From Flavobacterium sp. 11 (GTDB taxonomy: Bacteria; Bacteroidota; Bacteroidia; Flavobacteriales; Flavobacteriaceae): 64,000 nucleotides of DNA. Where the stretch lies: assembly GCF_002754315.1 (NCBI RefSeq), contig NZ_PEFE01000001.1, forward strand, positions 558,001 to 622,000, in the 5' to 3' direction. The position numbers and the translations under genes were made by a program. Below the pieces are notes generated by a model, which saw only the letters and a program-made list of their open reading frames with translations, was not told the origin of the DNA and made no database searches. This document shows, one piece after another, positions 1 through 7,821 of the stretch (its first letter is position 1; every line of letters starts with the position of its first letter).

Positions 1-268
1 TAATTTCAATAGAATGTTCCACATTGGCAGGAATCGAATAAGTATCTCCTTCAGATAATAAAAATTCTTCTTCAGAGAATTTCAATTTGTATTTCCCGGA
101 AATAACATAACCGCTCTGTTCGTTAGGATGTTTATGAAAAGGAACAAAATCAGTTGACTTATACAGCATTTTTGTAACCATGGAGTCTTTACCAATGGAA
201 AGAACGACAAAATCAACTCCTAAAAATTGTTTTGGGGTAGCATTTTCTTTTTTTACTATATTTTTCAT
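1..268 (-). CDS. Cupin-domain protein, partial (C-terminus outside window)
   Basis: The first 89 codons of a minus-strand gene are visible; it runs off the left edge. The translation begins MKNIVKKENATPKQFLGVDF and continues with a cupin motif 1-like stretch (FVPFHKHPNEQSGYVISGKY) followed by a small-barrel pattern ending in GDTYSIPANVEHSIEI. This matches single-domain cupins of the RmlC-like fold, where the two His and the Glu would hold a metal ion. The ATG lies only 5 bases after the stop of the MarR-GNAT gene, so the two are very likely cotranscribed. No specific substrate can be inferred. Confidence 0.8.
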   Translation of the reverse strand, partial: MKNIVKKENATPKQFLGVDFVVLSIGKDSMVTKMLYKSTDFVPFHKHPNEQSGYVISGKYKLKFSEEEFLLSEGDTYSIPANVEHSIEI

Positions 269-273
269 ATTCT

Positions 274-1236
274 CTACAATTGATTGTTTAAATTTAATTC
301 CATTTGGATATTACAGCGTTTGTAAGGTGTGGCTAGCCCAGCTACTTTCTGGAAGCCTAACTTATGATATAGATTTATTGCGGGTTTCAGAATGGTATTA
401 CTTTCCAAATATAATTTGGAAGCACCCAATTGCTTCGCAGCATCAACAACAGCTTGACCAAGCAATCCTCCGATGTTTTTGCCTTGTGCATTTGGTGAAA
501 CTGCCATTTTTGCCATTTCAAAATCATAGTTGGCATCATTCATTTTAATGAGTGCGCAAACTCCAACTGGTTCATTATTGTATAACGCAACGAAAATCTT
601 CCCGCCTTTGTCCAGAATATATTCTTTTGGATTATCCAAAGCTTTATAATCGGCTTCTTCCATTTCAAAGTAAGTGGAAATCCATTCTTCGTTCAGCGAT
701 TTAAAAGCGGACTGATATTGGGGAGTGTATTCCACAATCTGGACGTTTTTACTTTCACGCAGTTTTTTTTGCTCCTGTACTCGTCTAAACAACGACTTTT
801 GTTCAAACAAAAATTCCCATTCTTCAATTGCTTCCCAAAGGTTGTGTGTGGCTTCCGTTATAATGCCTTCAATTGCGGCATCTACATCAGTACATTGCAC
901 CTTGATTTTTTCCGAAAGCACTGTTCCTTTTTGGGTTAACCCCACGAGAGTCCTGCGTTTATCCTTTGATTTTAGATTTTCCTGAACCAATCCGGAAACC
1001 GTCATTTCTTGAATGATTTTAGTAACCGATGGTTGAGAATGTCCTATTTCATTAGCGATTTCGGTAATGGTCTTTTCGCCCTCTTCTGAAAGGACAAAGA
1101 ACACGGGAAACCATTTTGGAGAAAACTCCACTTGGTATAATTCATAAATTTGGGCTGCGTTTTCGGTTACTGTAGCGGTCAGTAAACGTAACCGACTACC
1201 CAAAGCCATTTTTCCTGTTTTTTCGAATATTTTCAT
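274..1236 (-). CDS. MarR-type HTH / GNAT N-acetyltransferase fusion protein
   Basis: A 320-residue, two-domain protein. Residues about 25-150 form a winged-helix MarR domain, with recognition-helix-like HSQPSVTKIIQEMTVSGLV and the wing KSKDKRRTLVGLTQKG. Residues about 165-315 form a GNAT acetyltransferase with the acetyl-CoA loop region VSPNAQGKNIGGLLGQAV. Such fusions are known in many bacteria and usually act as regulators that may also acetylate a small molecule or protein. The ATG at 1236 is close to an AT-rich upstream region with a TAACTAGTTA palindrome (about 1254-1263) that could be its own operator. The cupin gene follows after 5 bases. Ligand and targets are unknown. Confidence 0.85.
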   Translation of the reverse strand: MKIFEKTGKMALGSRLRLLTATVTENAAQIYELYQVEFSPKWFPVFFVLSEEGEKTITEIANEIGHSQPSVTKIIQEMTVSGLVQENLKSKDKRRTLVGLTQKGTVLSEKIKVQCTDVDAAIEGIITEATHNLWEAIEEWEFLFEQKSLFRRVQEQKKLRESKNVQIVEYTPQYQSAFKSLNEEWISTYFEMEEADYKALDNPKEYILDKGGKIFVALYNNEPVGVCALIKMNDANYDFEMAKMAVSPNAQGKNIGGLLGQAVVDAAKQLGASKLYLESNTILKPAINLYHKLGFQKVAGLATPYKRCNIQMELNLNNQL

Positions 1237-1249
1237 GTTGTATAATTAA

Positions 1250-1267
1250 TTACATAACTAGTTATGC
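1250..1267. promoter_or_regulatory. Palindrome upstream of the MarR-GNAT gene, possible operator
   Basis: The sequence just upstream of the start codon contains the perfect palindrome TAACTAGTTA (about 1254-1263) within a near-symmetric ATTACATAACTAGTTATG context. MarR proteins often bind such 16-20 bp palindromes in their own promoter. Assignment is inference from position and symmetry. Confidence 0.4.
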
Positions 1268-1319
1268 AAATATAAAAAATAATCTTTATTCTCAAAATTT
1301 ATTTTTAAATTCTTGATAA

Positions 1320-1370
1320 ACAAAAAATGGGTAATTATTTCACAATCTGATTGTAAAATAATTACCCATT
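1320..1370 (-). terminator. Long near-perfect hairpin terminator after the M28 peptidase gene
   Basis: Positions 1327-1347 and 1349-1369 are reverse complements with a single mismatch, giving a stem of about 20 base pairs. On the minus strand it is followed by a run of six T. It lies 50 bases after the M28 peptidase stop, so it reads as a strong intrinsic terminator separating that gene from the MarR-GNAT gene. Confidence 0.75.
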
Positions 1371-1418
1371 ACTACTATATAGACTTCAATTATCAAGAAA
1401 AAAAGCCGAAGAACTATG

Positions 1419-2729
1419 CTACTTTCTACTCAAAGCACTGCTGTCCACTCTTGATGGCGTATCTTTTCCGTTTACGATAGTAGCAGAACTGATGGCAATG
1501 GCTTTAATGATTTGTGTCATATTCACCATATCAAGAGTTTCTATTTCATCACTTACTTTGTGATAATTAGGTTCGCTGTCCATTTTAGACGTCGATATCG
1601 TATGTGCAGGAACGCCTAGTTTTGCCAGAGTCGCATTATCGGAACGATAGAATAATTGTTGTTCCGGATAAGGATCCGGATAAAACTTAAACGCTGATCC
1701 TTGTAAGTTTTTCTGAAGAATTTCTCCCATACTAGATTTTTCAAAACCAGTAATGTAAGCCGAATTTTTACCCCATTTTGATTCCGTTCCTATCATTTCC
1801 AAGTTAAACATAGCCATTACTTGATCCGGATTTAATTGTTTCGAAAAATATTGTGCGCCGTATCCGCCAATTTCTTCTGCTACAAATGTGGTAAACAATA
1901 TCGTACGCTCATTATTGTTTAGTTTCTTGAAATACTTGGCCAGCATGATTACGGCTGTAGTACCGGCGGCATCATCATTGGCACCATTATAAATAGAATC
2001 GGTAGCATCGTGCTCCACTCCTTCTGCAGGGGAACCAACACCTAAATGGTCATAATGGCCGGAAAACACAACATATTCATTTGGTTTGCTTTTGCCTTTC
2101 AAAACGCCTACTACGTTATTTAATGCATTTTTTGTAATTGTATTGGTGCCTTCTATTGAAAATTGAGTTGCATCAGTTGGACCAAAAACAAACACCACCG
2201 AATTTCCTCCTGGATTAGCAGTCATTTGCGGAATGTGTCTCATATTTGCGATTCGGGGTTTAAAAGAAGCATCCACAAGAACCAAAAGGTTTTTTTCGCT
2301 CTGGTAATATTCGTAAAACTTCGGACCAAATTTATCTCCGGCATTTATTTTCACAACCTGAACATCGCTTTTTTCAGTCATAGCAAGTTGCGGTTGGTAG
2401 GAAAAAGAAACCACATCCGCTTTATCTATCGCTTTACCATCAATCAGCACCTTTAGGGAAACATTTTTAGACTCCGTCATGGAAAATTCCTGCTTGAAAT
2501 CTTTCGCTCCGTTAAATGTTTGCAGTCCTATTTTCTTAAATTCAGATTCAATATAAGAGGAAGCCTTATCAATACCCGGAGTAAACGCTCTTCGGCCTTG
2601 CATATCATCCGCCGAAAGCACTTTCTCTATCTTGGTAACGTCTTTTGTATTGATAATTTTATTGATGTTCTGGGCCTGCAACATACATGCCGAGCAAAGT
2701 ACAACAGCACTTAAAACAATTTTTTTCAT
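1419..2729 (-). CDS. Secreted M28-family metallopeptidase
   Basis: A 436-residue zinc aminopeptidase-like protein. Residues 1-19 are a signal peptide (MKKIVLSAVVLCSACMLQAQ), so it should act in the periplasm or outside. M28 metal-ligand motifs are visible in order: SGHYDHLG (about residue 225), YNGANDDAAGT (about 248), AEEIGGYG (about 285) and a final His region near VPAHTISTSKMDSEPNYHK (about 376). Between signal and catalytic core is a PA-like insert typical of this family. It would remove N-terminal residues from peptides. It is monocistronic: a strong hairpin follows it and a repeat-rich spacer precedes it. Confidence 0.9.
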   Translation of the reverse strand: MKKIVLSAVVLCSACMLQAQNINKIINTKDVTKIEKVLSADDMQGRRAFTPGIDKASSYIESEFKKIGLQTFNGAKDFKQEFSMTESKNVSLKVLIDGKAIDKADVVSFSYQPQLAMTEKSDVQVVKINAGDKFGPKFYEYYQSEKNLLVLVDASFKPRIANMRHIPQMTANPGGNSVVFVFGPTDATQFSIEGTNTITKNALNNVVGVLKGKSKPNEYVVFSGHYDHLGVGSPAEGVEHDATDSIYNGANDDAAGTTAVIMLAKYFKKLNNNERTILFTTFVAEEIGGYGAQYFSKQLNPDQVMAMFNLEMIGTESKWGKNSAYITGFEKSSMGEILQKNLQGSAFKFYPDPYPEQQLFYRSDNATLAKLGVPAHTISTSKMDSEPNYHKVSDEIETLDMVNMTQIIKAIAISSATIVNGKDTPSRVDSSALSRK

Positions 2730-2986
2730 AAAGTATAGCTTTTAATAACAATAGATTCTACAGTAAGAGTGCAGTATTGAAATTGTGTTACAGTAAAACT
2801 ACTAAAAAGGTTTGGACCTATTTATAATTTGGAACAGAATGATTGCCTTTTCAAGAACAAATCCTCCTGCTGTCCGCTGTATCTCGTAGTCCCGAAGCGT
2901 CGGGATTACGATGATGCCGCTTCCATCAGGGCTAGGAATCACGAACTTTTTTCATAATGACATTTTCACAATCTGTTTATTATCAA
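2730..2986. other. Intergenic spacer with dispersed-repeat copy A
   Basis: About 257 bases without a gene between the M28 gene and the RAYT element. The right half holds a dispersed hairpin repeat (2861-2936). No other structure or convincing promoter was seen. Confidence 0.6.
2861..2936. repeat. Dispersed intergenic hairpin repeat, copy A
   Basis: Contains an 11-bp stem with one G-T pair (2885-2895 with 2900-2910, loop AGCG) built on TCCCGA/TCGGGA, flanked by CTGCTGTCCGCTGTATC and GATGCCGCTTCCATCAGGGC. It shares the CCCGAAG..TCGGG core with copy C at 49.7 kb. It is one of five related repeats in this window. Confidence 0.65.
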
Positions 2987-3018
2987 CGCTACCGCACGAA
3001 TCCTTTCGTGTGGTTCGT
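2987..3018 (+). repeat. Left 32-bp inverted repeat of the RAYT element
   Basis: This segment is the exact reverse complement of 3628-3659 across all 32 bases. It contains the internal palindrome CACGAATCCTTTCGTG, which can form a 6-bp stem with a 4-base loop, and ends in a CTACC/GGTAG motif. Confidence 0.9.
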
Positions 3019-3023
3019 AATCA

Positions 3024-3590
3024 TTAAATAGTAAACATTCTAAAAACAACTACATCATCAATTAATCCTTTTTGACCTGAATAATCAATAGCACTACTGT
3101 ATACATAATCTTCTGCTTTATAAACTAAGCCTCCTTCTACAGGATTATTGTGTACATAATCTATCTTTTGTTGAATAACGGCATTGCTCCACAACTCAAT
3201 AGGTTGATTATCATGACGCCAAAATTGATAATGTTTTACATTTGAACTTTTTTCAGCTTCTTTTTTAAAAAAATCCAACAAGAATTCTTTTCTGCTCTCT
3301 CTTGGATTTTCTTGTATACTTTTTACAATTGATTGACTGGTAAACCGTTTTAAATCACCAATCAATAATTCAGGCTTCTGATCCTTTATACTTCTAAAAA
3401 CTAAATGCACATGATTACTCATAATGCACCAAGCATGAATTTCTAATCCTTTGTTTTTTTGACAAAATGCTACACTTTCAAGAAATAAATCCTTGTACTC
3501 ATTACGAGTAAATACATCTAACCAACCTACCACTGCAAAACTTATAAAGTACAAACCCTCTGGATTATGAAATTTATAATTCCTACTCAT
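3024..3590 (-). CDS. REP-associated tyrosine transposase (RAYT, IS200-like TnpA)
   Basis: A 188-residue single-domain Y1-HUH nuclease. The metal-binding HUH motif is in MSNHVHLVFRS (about residues 57-67). The conserved YVHNNPVEGGLV (about residues 145-156) carries the candidate nucleophile Tyr and is diagnostic of the RAYT branch. RAYTs cut single-stranded DNA at REP hairpins and are generally domesticated rather than freely mobile. Here the gene is centred between perfect inverted repeats that are 5 and 37 bases from its ends. The reading frame is intact and both motifs are present, so activity is plausible. Confidence 0.9.
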   Translation of the reverse strand: MSRNYKFHNPEGLYFISFAVVGWLDVFTRNEYKDLFLESVAFCQKNKGLEIHAWCIMSNHVHLVFRSIKDQKPELLIGDLKRFTSQSIVKSIQENPRESRKEFLLDFFKKEAEKSSNVKHYQFWRHDNQPIELWSNAVIQQKIDYVHNNPVEGGLVYKAEDYVYSSAIDYSGQKGLIDDVVVFRMFTI

Positions 3591-3627
3591 AGATTCTGTT
3601 TTAAGATTAAGTTTAGTTATAATTTAC

Positions 3628-3659
3628 ACGAACCACACGAAAGGATTCGTGCGGTAGCG
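3628..3659 (-). repeat. Right 32-bp inverted repeat of the RAYT element
   Basis: Perfect reverse complement of 2987-3018. Reading on the plus strand it shows the hairpin CACGAA-AGGA-TTCGTG followed by CGGTAGCG, the GTAG-type motif expected beside a REP hairpin. Confidence 0.9.
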
Positions 3660-3820
3660 AAGAAATAGCTCTGATAATTCTAAGACATTATCATTTCAAA
3701 CATGCAAATTAATTACTGAAAAATCTGATAAATTAACTTTGATAATTAGCTTATTTTCAAAAATAATTCCTTCTTACTTGTAAACTTTACGGGAAACCGC
3801 ATTCACTTTCTTTTTTGCGC

Positions 3821-3891
3821 AAAAGCCCTAGCCCCGGTAGCAGTGAAAAGCGGGTAGCAACGAATAACGGGATTAGCTCCCAATAATAATA
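3821..3891. repeat. Dispersed intergenic repeat, copy B
   Basis: Begins AGCCCTAGCCCCGGTAGCAG and ends AACGGGATTAGCTCC. The same start (AGCCCC..AG) and end (GGGAATAGCTCC) bound copy C at 49.72-49.81 kb, so B and C belong to one subfamily. In copy B the central T/A-rich stem is nearly absent. Confidence 0.6.
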
Positions 3892-3902
3892 ATAATGAAG
3901 TA

Positions 3903-4910
3903 TTAACCCCCAATAGCAATCATGCTGCGGTTGTCTTGATTCAAAGCGGGATTATTTACATCCTCGATAGTAGTCATTCCTGCGCGTACTTTCTTTTTGT
4001 TTTTAATGGCAAAAGCAATCAGGTCTTCTATCGCTTCGCCATTTCTGAAAGGCGTCAGTAGATCTGTTTCGGAGTTGGAGAACAGACAGTTTTTTATTTT
4101 TCCGTTGGCCGTAAGGCGAATTCTATTGCAACCGTCACAAAAAGGATTGGTTATCGAACTGATAATCCCAAAACTTCCCATGTAGTTTTTTATTTTGAAC
4201 TCCCTTGCGGTGAAGTTTTTATCGTCTTCTAATTTCTCTACATCCGATTCCCGGAAATGATGTTGCATCTGATCCAGAATCTCCTTTTGAGAAACCATTT
4301 TACTCTTATCCCATTCATTTCCTGCAAAAGGCATGAATTCTATAAACCGAATCGAAATGGGTAAAAATTGGGTGAGTTTTATAAAATCAATGATTTCATC
4401 GTCATTGAATCCTTTAATTAAAACCACATTGACTTTGATTTTGAAATCATTGTTCAGCAATAAATGTAAATTATCAATTACACTCTGAAACTGGTTTCTA
4501 AGCGTAATCGAATGGAATTTTGAAGCCACCAAAGTATCTAAACTCAAGTTGATTTTTTTGACGTTAAACTGCTTTAGAACGTCAATATGTTTGTCAATCA
4601 GAATTCCGTTTGTAGTAATGGAAATCTCGGTTTTGAGCGACCCCAGTTTGGCGATTATTTCAGGAAAATCTTTTCGTAACAAGGGTTCCCCGCCGGTCAA
4701 TCTTATTTTGTCAACACCATTATTGACGAATGTTTGGGCGATGGCGTGAATTTCGTCAGCCGTCATCAAGCTCGCTTTTGGACTTAATACAATTCCATCG
4801 GCTGGCATGCAATAGGTACAACGCAAATTGCATTTCTCAATTAGAGAAATACGCAAATAGTTGTGTTTACGTCCAAAATCATCCGTTAAAACAGCATTAT
4901 TTGGTGTCAT
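3903..4910 (-). CDS. moaA: GTP 3',8-cyclase MoaA
   Basis: A 335-residue radical SAM enzyme for the first step of molybdenum cofactor synthesis: with MoaC it converts GTP to cyclic pyranopterin monophosphate. The N-terminal [4Fe-4S] motif is CNLRCTYC (about residues 27-34). The C-terminal cluster Cys lie in CDGCNRIR and KNC (about residues 258-275), and the protein ends in the conserved GG tail (MIAIGG). The start overlaps the end of moaCB by 14 bases, showing translational coupling; it is the last gene of the operon. Length and motifs match the family fully. Confidence 0.96.
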   Translation of the reverse strand: MTPNNAVLTDDFGRKHNYLRISLIEKCNLRCTYCMPADGIVLSPKASLMTADEIHAIAQTFVNNGVDKIRLTGGEPLLRKDFPEIIAKLGSLKTEISITTNGILIDKHIDVLKQFNVKKINLSLDTLVASKFHSITLRNQFQSVIDNLHLLLNNDFKIKVNVVLIKGFNDDEIIDFIKLTQFLPISIRFIEFMPFAGNEWDKSKMVSQKEILDQMQHHFRESDVEKLEDDKNFTAREFKIKNYMGSFGIISSITNPFCDGCNRIRLTANGKIKNCLFSNSETDLLTPFRNGEAIEDLIAFAIKNKKKVRAGMTTIEDVNNPALNQDNRSMIAIGG

Positions 4911-5811
4911 GATTATTGCCTTTTAAAATATGAAAAACATGCAGCACATGAGGAAATATGGCGTCCATAGATTCCTTTGCGCCATTGGTTGAACCCGGTA
5001 AAGCCAGTACCAACGAATTGCCTAAAGTTCCCGCAACGGTTCTGGAAAGCATGGAATACGGCATGCGCTGTTGCCCGTAATTGCGTATGGCTTCCTCAAT
5101 TCCCGGAATTCTGGTTTCTAATAACGGTTCCAATGCTTGCGGCGTAACATCTCTTGGCGAAAGCCCGGTTCCTCCTGTAAAAATGATCAATTGATTTTCT
5201 TTTGCGAAAGCTTTAGTTCGCTCTTTAATCACATCCATTTCATCTGGTATGATTTCGTAATGTGTCGTTTCCACGCCGCTAATTTCCAGTTTTTCGACAA
5301 TTATTTTACCGGAACGATCTTGTTTATCTCCCGCAAAAATAGAATCGGAACAAACAAAAACCGCCGCTGTAATGGCGGATGGAAATCTATTTTTGAAAGA
5401 TGATTTTCCGCCTTCCTTACTAATTAGTTTAATGGTCGAAATCTCGATGTTCTTATCAATTGGTTTCAGCATATCATACATCGTAAGCGCCACAATCGAA
5501 GCACCGTGCATCGCCTCGACCTCAACTCCGGTTTTATAAACCGTTTTCACATTGAAAATAATATCAATACTCAATTCGTTGATTTCATATGCTACCGAAG
5601 TAAATTCAATTGGAATAGGATGACAATCCGGAATGGATAAATGCGTGTTTTTCACCGCAAATAACCCGGCAGTTTTTGCCATTTCCAGCACGTTCCCTTT
5701 TGGCACCAGATTATTCACAACGGCATCAATAGTTTCTTGCTTGCTGACTATAACTGTTGCTTGAGCTGTTGCGGTGCGGAGCGTACTTATTTTATGTGTG
5801 ATATCAACCAT
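4897..5811 (-). CDS. moaCB: Bifunctional MoaC-MoaB molybdopterin biosynthesis protein
   Basis: A 304-residue fusion. Residues 1-150 are MoaC, cyclic pyranopterin monophosphate synthase (MVDITHK start, HPIPIEFTSV, and EVEAMHGASIVALTMYDMLK). Residues about 155-304 are a MoaB/MogA-type domain with FTGGTGLSPRDVTP and LPGSTNGAKESMD, which would adenylate molybdopterin before metal insertion. This fusion is known in Bacteroidota and joins an early and a late step of the pathway. It sits between moaE (195-base gap) and moaA (14-base overlap). Confidence 0.95.
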   Translation of the reverse strand: MVDITHKISTLRTATAQATVIVSKQETIDAVVNNLVPKGNVLEMAKTAGLFAVKNTHLSIPDCHPIPIEFTSVAYEINELSIDIIFNVKTVYKTGVEVEAMHGASIVALTMYDMLKPIDKNIEISTIKLISKEGGKSSFKNRFPSAITAAVFVCSDSIFAGDKQDRSGKIIVEKLEISGVETTHYEIIPDEMDVIKERTKAFAKENQLIIFTGGTGLSPRDVTPQALEPLLETRIPGIEEAIRNYGQQRMPYSMLSRTVAGTLGNSLVLALPGSTNGAKESMDAIFPHVLHVFHILKGNNHDTK

Positions 5812-5941
5812 TTTTTTTAAAATGTTTAAAGTTTAAAGTTTCAGGTTAAATCTGATAACGACTAATTATAGAAACTACGAACTACTTTTTAATTTTTTTG
5901 TACTTTAAAATGTTTAAGCCAATCATTAAAGACAATCGCTA

Positions 5942-6001
5942 TCGACAACGGAAATTATGACTTTCGCCTTTAAGACCTTCGACAACGGAAATTATGACTT
6001 T
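5942..6001. repeat. 23-bp direct repeat pair inside the Mo-cofactor operon
   Basis: TCGACAACGGAAATTATGAC plus TTT occurs at 5942-5964 and again, identically, at 5979-6001, with a period of 37 bases. It lies in the gap between moaE and moaCB. Function unknown; it could be a slipped duplication or a tandem binding site. Confidence 0.8.
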
Positions 6002-6006
6002 TATTA

Positions 6007-6444
6007 CTACAAACTATTTTTCTTCCAGGTAAAAGTACTATTTTCAAATATTTCTTTACCAAAAATAGGCACATCAGTTTTTATCCAATTCACAATTGTT
6101 TCCGTGGCATCATACACTTGCTTTCTTCTTGTTGCCGAAACAAACACAAACAAACAGATTTCTCCGGCTTTCACCGTACCCAAACTGTGATAAATGTGCA
6201 TGCAAATCAAATCGAATTGTGCAAAAGCTTTCTCTCTAATCACACTGAGTGCTTCGTCTGCCATTTCCTCGTAAGCAGTATAATCAATTGCTACTACGGT
6301 TTGACTGTCAATAACATCGGCTCTGACTTGACCCAAAAAAATATTATGTGCTCCAATAGTGGTTTTCGATTGGTGTTTAGCTATCGACTGCCCTATAAAT
6401 TCCGAAGAAATGGGTCCTTGAATGAAAACAGTTTTCTTACTCAT
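6007..6444 (-). CDS. moaE: Molybdopterin synthase catalytic subunit MoaE
   Basis: A 145-residue large subunit of molybdopterin synthase. With thiocarboxylated MoaD it inserts two sulfurs into cyclic pyranopterin monophosphate. Family features seen are GAHNIFLGQVRAD near residue 32, the AIDYTAYEEMAD stretch near 53, and the C-terminal VSATRRKQVYDATETIVNWI followed by PIFGKEIF, which carries the conserved Lys used for MoaD contact. It is 19 bases downstream of the moeB-type gene in the operon. Confidence 0.95.
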   Translation of the reverse strand: MSKKTVFIQGPISSEFIGQSIAKHQSKTTIGAHNIFLGQVRADVIDSQTVVAIDYTAYEEMADEALSVIREKAFAQFDLICMHIYHSLGTVKAGEICLFVFVSATRRKQVYDATETIVNWIKTDVPIFGKEIFENSTFTWKKNSL

Positions 6445-6463
6445 GATTTTATTTTATTAATAC

Positions 6464-7543
6464 TTACAAAGTTTCAAAAACCTTGTAGACATCTATTTTA
6501 TCTAATGCTTTAGCGCCACCAGCAATACTTTTGGCATTCGCAAAATTATTATTTCTAAGAATCTCCACTGCCTTTTTGCTTCTAATTCCGGATTGGCAAA
6601 AAACAAGTAATGTCGCATTGACATCCAGTTGATGCAATTCAGACTCTAAACGATCCAACGGTATTTGAATCCCATTTTTGATTGTTATTTTTGGGTATTC
6701 ATCAGCATTCCGAACATCCAGAAAAAGAACTTCCGGATGATGCATTTGTTCCAATGCAAGTGCAGCACTAATTTCAATAGTTGCAGTTTCTATTGAGCTA
6801 TATTTATTTTCGAAAGCTAGTAAATCAATAGCATGCATCGCTTTTTTTGAAAACTCAAACTTCTGTTGTTCGTTATTCAACATATTGTACACCAATAATT
6901 TTCCAGACAACAAATCCCCTATTCCCAAAACCATTTTCAATACTTCATTTGCTTGAAACATGCCGATGATTCCCACCGATATTCCCATAACACCTGCATC
7001 ATTACAGTTCTTAACCTCATTGGATTCATCCGGAAATAAACAGCGGTACGTAGGTCCGTTTTCATAATTAAAAACAGAAACCTGCCCTTCAAATTTATAA
7101 ACAGAGCCGTAAACAAAAGGTTTGTTGGTTACACCACACGCGTCATTAATCAAATATTTAGTATCCAGATTATCCGTTGCATCGACTATAATATCATATT
7201 GTTCGAATAACAAAATTGCATTTTTCGAATCTAATTTTTCAGTGAATGCATTTATTTTTATCGAAGGATTGAGTTCCAAAGCCATTGCTTTTGCTTCGAG
7301 AACCTTACTTTTCCCCACGGAACTGCTTTTGTAAATCACTTGGCGTTGCAAGTTGGTCACTTCGATTCTATCATCGTCAATAATACCAATTTCCCCTATT
7401 CCGGCTGCAGCCAAATACGGTAAAACAGCCACACCCAACCCACCTGCGCCAACAATTAAGACTTTGGCTTGCTGCAGTTTTTGTTGCCCATCAATTCCTA
7501 CTTCAGGAAGTATAATTTGTCGGTTGTATCGTGCTGTTTCCAT
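6464..7543 (-). CDS. moeB: MoeB/ThiF-type adenylyltransferase with C-terminal rhodanese domain
   Basis: A 359-residue protein. Residues 1-235 are an E1-like ThiF/MoeB domain (VLIVGAGGLGVAVLPYLAAA nucleotide loop, DDDRIEVTNLQRQ, DATDNLDTKYLIND) that adenylates the C-terminal Gly of MoaD. Residues about 255-359 are a rhodanese domain with active loop CQSGIRSKKA, whose Cys can carry persulfide. The fusion (MoeZ/MOCS3-like) would both activate and sulfurate MoaD. The usual CxxC zinc pairs of MoeB are not evident apart from YRCLFPDE and KNCNDAG, so zinc binding is uncertain. Operon position is next to moaD. Confidence 0.92.
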   Translation of the reverse strand: METARYNRQIILPEVGIDGQQKLQQAKVLIVGAGGLGVAVLPYLAAAGIGEIGIIDDDRIEVTNLQRQVIYKSSSVGKSKVLEAKAMALELNPSIKINAFTEKLDSKNAILLFEQYDIIVDATDNLDTKYLINDACGVTNKPFVYGSVYKFEGQVSVFNYENGPTYRCLFPDESNEVKNCNDAGVMGISVGIIGMFQANEVLKMVLGIGDLLSGKLLVYNMLNNEQQKFEFSKKAMHAIDLLAFENKYSSIETATIEISAALALEQMHHPEVLFLDVRNADEYPKITIKNGIQIPLDRLESELHQLDVNATLLVFCQSGIRSKKAVEILRNNNFANAKSIAGGAKALDKIDVYKVFETL

Positions 7544-7561
7544 AATCTTAGTCTTTTATAA

Positions 7562-7583
7562 TTCCCCTTTAGGGGTTAGGGGT
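7562..7583. repeat. Short CCCC-TTTA-GGGG hairpin between moeB and moaD
   Basis: TTCCCCTTTAGGGGTTAGGG lies in the 41-base gap between moaD and the moeB-type gene. It forms a small GC stem. It may be a mini-repeat or a processing hairpin; assignment is tentative. Confidence 0.4.
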
Positions 7584-7584
7584 A

Positions 7585-7821
7585 CTATCCTCCGGCAAAT
7601 GGCGGTAATAAAGCTACAATATCGTTACTTTTTAGAATATAACTGGAAGTATCTTGCATTATTTTTTGATTAATGGCGATGCTAAATGAAAGTAAATCCA
7701 ATTCGTATTTATATTTCAATACAGACAACAAATCCTTTAAAGGCATATTCGAAAAAGAAAATTCTTCTCCTTGACTTTTTGTTTTCTCGGCTATGGCGCC
7801 AAAATATTTAACCGCTATCAT
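7585..7821 (-). CDS. moaD: Molybdopterin synthase sulfur carrier subunit MoaD
   Basis: A 78-residue ubiquitin-like protein ending in the required Gly-Gly (ALLPPFAGG). The terminal Gly is adenylated by the MoeB-type enzyme and turned into a thiocarboxylate, the sulfur donor for MoaE. The beta-grasp pattern MIAVKYFGAIAEKTK at the start and VALLPPFAGG at the end are typical. Its start codon overlaps the SUMT gene stop by 4 bases, so translation is coupled. Confidence 0.93.
   Translation of the reverse strand: MIAVKYFGAIAEKTKSQGEEFSFSNMPLKDLLSVLKYKYELDLLSFSIAINQKIMQDTSSYILKSNDIVALLPPFAGG

Larger units (their letters stand above)
2987..3659 (-). mobile_element. 673-bp RAYT (REP-associated tyrosine transposase) element
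   Basis: A complete small unit: one transposase gene between two perfect 32-bp inverted repeats that each fold into a hairpin next to a GGTAG motif. This is the arrangement known for REP/RAYT systems, where a HUH-type transposase acts on flanking hairpins carrying a GTAG-type guide tetranucleotide. No other copy of the 32-mer was noticed in the window. Confidence 0.75.
3591..3902. other. Intergenic spacer: RAYT right end and repeat copy B
   Basis: About 312 bases without a gene. It holds the right inverted repeat of the RAYT element (3628-3659) and dispersed-repeat copy B (3821-3891). The rest is AT-rich with nothing recognisable. Confidence 0.6.

Noticed and set aside
718..985. Plus-strand frames inside the MarR-GNAT gene
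   Set aside because: Shadow frames with no domain, opposite a well-supported gene.
5942..6001. CRISPR-like repeat
   Set aside because: Only two copies, a 14-base spacer and no cas genes; too few and too short for an array.
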